In this document: positions 62,982-64,000 of the stretch, in pieces | How positions within the stretch are numbered: the first letter of the stretch is position 1 | Layout: each line of letters starts with the position of its first letter | From: Sporosarcina ureae DSM 2281 | GTDB taxonomy: Bacteria; Bacillota; Bacilli; Bacillales_A; Planococcaceae | DNA: 64,000 nt | Direction of reading: 5' to 3' | Assembly (NCBI RefSeq): GCF_000425545.1 | Contig: NZ_AUDQ01000012.1 | Location: 1-64,000 of the forward strand | Notes under the pieces: generated by a model | Database searches by the model: none | Told to the model about the DNA's origin: nothing | What the model saw: only the letters and a program-made list of their open reading frames with translations | Program-made: the position numbers and the translations under genes

Positions 62982-63146
62982 TTTATAGAGTAAAAAAATA
63001 TGCGTTGCCTATAATTGCTAGTATAAATCATTTGAAATTATTTCGCAATATTTATTTCATATTTAATCAGACTTTTTAAAATAAGCAATTTAATACCAAA
63101 CATTCATGATTCATTGTACACTACATACTGAATGGAGGCGATAAAA

Positions 63147-63467
63147 ATGAAAGAAATTAAATCAGCAACTGAGTTTGAAGAAATCATTGCGAGTGACCAG
63201 CCAGTACTTGTGAAATTCGAAGCAGGCTGGTGCCCAGACTGTAAGCGTATGGATATGTTTATTGATCCAATCGTTGAAAAATACGATACATACACATGGT
63301 ATGAAGCGGATCGCGACGTTATTCCAGAAATTGCTGAGAAATATGAAGTGATGGGAATTCCAAGTCTGTTAGTCTTCCAAAATGGTGAGAAGCATGCACA
63401 TCTGCATAGTGCGTTTGCAAAGTCCCCTGAACAAGTTGAGGAGTTTTTAGACGAAGTGAAGATCTAA
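63147..63467 (+). CDS. ydbP: Thioredoxin family protein (YdbP-like)
   Basis: A 106-residue thioredoxin with an acidic CPDC active site (29-32) preceded by Trp (AGWCPDCKRMDMF) and the cis-Pro motif MGIPSLLVF. It fits the Bacillales YdbP group; its partner is unknown. AATGGAGGCGATAAAA precedes ATG 63147. It is divergent from fadN and ends in a strong terminator. Confidence 0.9.
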   Translation: MKEIKSATEFEEIIASDQPVLVKFEAGWCPDCKRMDMFIDPIVEKYDTYTWYEADRDVIPEIAEKYEVMGIPSLLVFQNGEKHAHLHSAFAKSPEQVEEFLDEVKI

Positions 63468-63481
63468 AGATGAAATGTGAA

Positions 63482-63515
63482 AATGCTGAGAACCTAAAGG
63501 TTCTCAGCATTTGCT
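63482..63515 (+). terminator. Terminator of ydbP
   Basis: AAATGCTGAGAACC / GGTTCTCAGCATTT form a 14-bp perfect stem with a TAAA loop, followed by GCTTTATT. Repeat array copy 3 begins six bases later. Confidence 0.93.
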
Positions 63516-63518
63516 TTA

Positions 63519-63675
63519 TTGAGCGGTTGTTGGGATGGGTTGAGCGGTTGAACGGAAAGTATGAGCGATTGAACCGCTAGATAGAGCGTATGCACAGCTG
63601 GATAGAGCACTTAGCGAGCTACATTGAGCGCAAAACAGAGTTCATAGAGCGCTTAAGCAACAAGTATGAGCGCCA
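63519..63675 (+). repeat. 21-bp periodic TGAGCG array, copy 3
   Basis: GAGCG/GAGCA cores start at 63521, 63542, 63563, 63584, 63605, 63626, 63647 and 63668: seven consecutive intervals of exactly 21 bp. The preceding two bases alternate TT, AT and TA, and the following bases favour GTT/CTT. The other 11 or so bases of each unit are unlike. It lies between the ydbP terminator and the C39-like gene. Confidence 0.93.
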
Positions 63676-63730
63676 CACACCGCGCGCCCCCTACCAAACC
63701 ACAATATGTTCCATAAAGGAGGAGTTCTGC

Positions 63731-64000
63731 ATGTCCAAATACATAGAAGTACAAGGTAAATCGCAGTATGATAACGACATTGAACCAAGCTACCGTCCGT
63801 CGGCTTGCGGGCCTGTTACAGCGTATGTGTTGCTGCGCCATTTCTTACCTACCGAACAAATTCCTTCCATTAATGAGCTGTATCGAACATTAGGGAGTAC
63901 GAAGATTGGTTTGCCTACTTGGCGCTTTGTTCGTAGGCTCAACAAAATGCTCGGCTCGCAATGGAATGTGAAAGTTTGTAACCTACAGCAGGCTATCGAG
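63731..64000 (+). CDS. C39-peptidase-like protein, N-terminal part (runs off the right edge)
   Basis: Ninety codons are visible, beginning MSKYIEVQGKSQYDNDIEPS, with the papain-like cysteine motif PSACGPVTAYVLL (Cys near residue 30). This is the N-terminal half of a peptidase C39-like (YvpB-type) domain. The catalytic His/Asp would lie beyond the window. There is no signal peptide. AAAGGAGGAGTTCTGC precedes the ATG. The repeat array copy 3 lies immediately upstream. Confidence 0.8.
   Translation, partial: MSKYIEVQGKSQYDNDIEPSYRPSACGPVTAYVLLRHFLPTEQIPSINELYRTLGSTKIGLPTWRFVRRLNKMLGSQWNVKVCNLQQAIE

Overview
The window reads as chromosomal DNA of an aerobic, endospore-forming member of the Bacillales, most likely the Sporosarcina/Planococcaceae group. 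This rests on the start of a Firmicutes 16S rRNA gene, a yunB sporulation gene, G-rich ribosome binding sites with frequent TTG/GTG starts, and gene order that from memory runs broadly parallel to the yug-mrp-yui-yut-yun-suf-yus stretch of Bacillus subtilis. No phage, transposase, integrase, CRISPR-cas, tRNA gene or recognisable defence system is visible.

Layout: 1-760 holds the 5' end of a 16S gene on the minus strand with its leader and two tandem promoters. 756-4140 carries a DMT-family exporter, an MgtC-like protein, a YugJ-type alcohol dehydrogenase and YuzA. 4180-9813 is an arginine/ornithine catabolic cluster (rocA-rocD-gudB) with a divergent RocR-like regulator whose ATPase domain lacks the sigma-54 contact loop. 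10016-11729 has small genes (YugI, DUF1871, a membrane peptide) and a cyclophilin. 12247-15464 has an MFS exporter and a class A penicillin-binding protein. 16263-22032 is a complete seven-gene mrp Na+/H+ antiporter operon. 22373-33334 is a mosaic of pepA, two NDH-2 type flavoproteins, Fe-S assembly helpers and lipoyl synthase.

33624-37382 holds a two-subunit NSS amino-acid transporter and an NhaC-type carrier behind a lysine riboswitch. 37433-41317 is yunB-yunD-yunE-yunF. 41493-42247 is a glutaredoxin/small membrane protein/rhodanese operon with a CsoR/CstR-like operator inside its promoter. 42735-44963 is a MarR-linked flavin oxidoreductase and thioesterase. 45058-50259 is sufCDSUB. 52163-55254 is metNPQ behind a SAM riboswitch. 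55304-56829 is yusE-yusF, gcvH and yusI. 57514-62939 is the fadN-fadA-fadE beta-oxidation operon with a FadR-type operator. The window ends in a truncated C39-peptidase-like gene.

The genes fit a lifestyle centred on amino-acid and fatty-acid respiration: the roc genes, gcvH/lipA, the suf system, NDH-2 and beta-oxidation feed the electron chain, and Mrp maintains Na+/pH homeostasis. The most unusual feature is three separate intergenic arrays (about 11.9, 51.9 and 63.6 kb) in which a short TGAGCG core recurs every 21 bp while the intervening bases are mostly unlike each other. Twenty-one bp is close to two helical turns, which suggests a face-phased protein-binding array. The window also holds two classes of folded dispersed repeat, one of which sits between the SAM riboswitch and metN.
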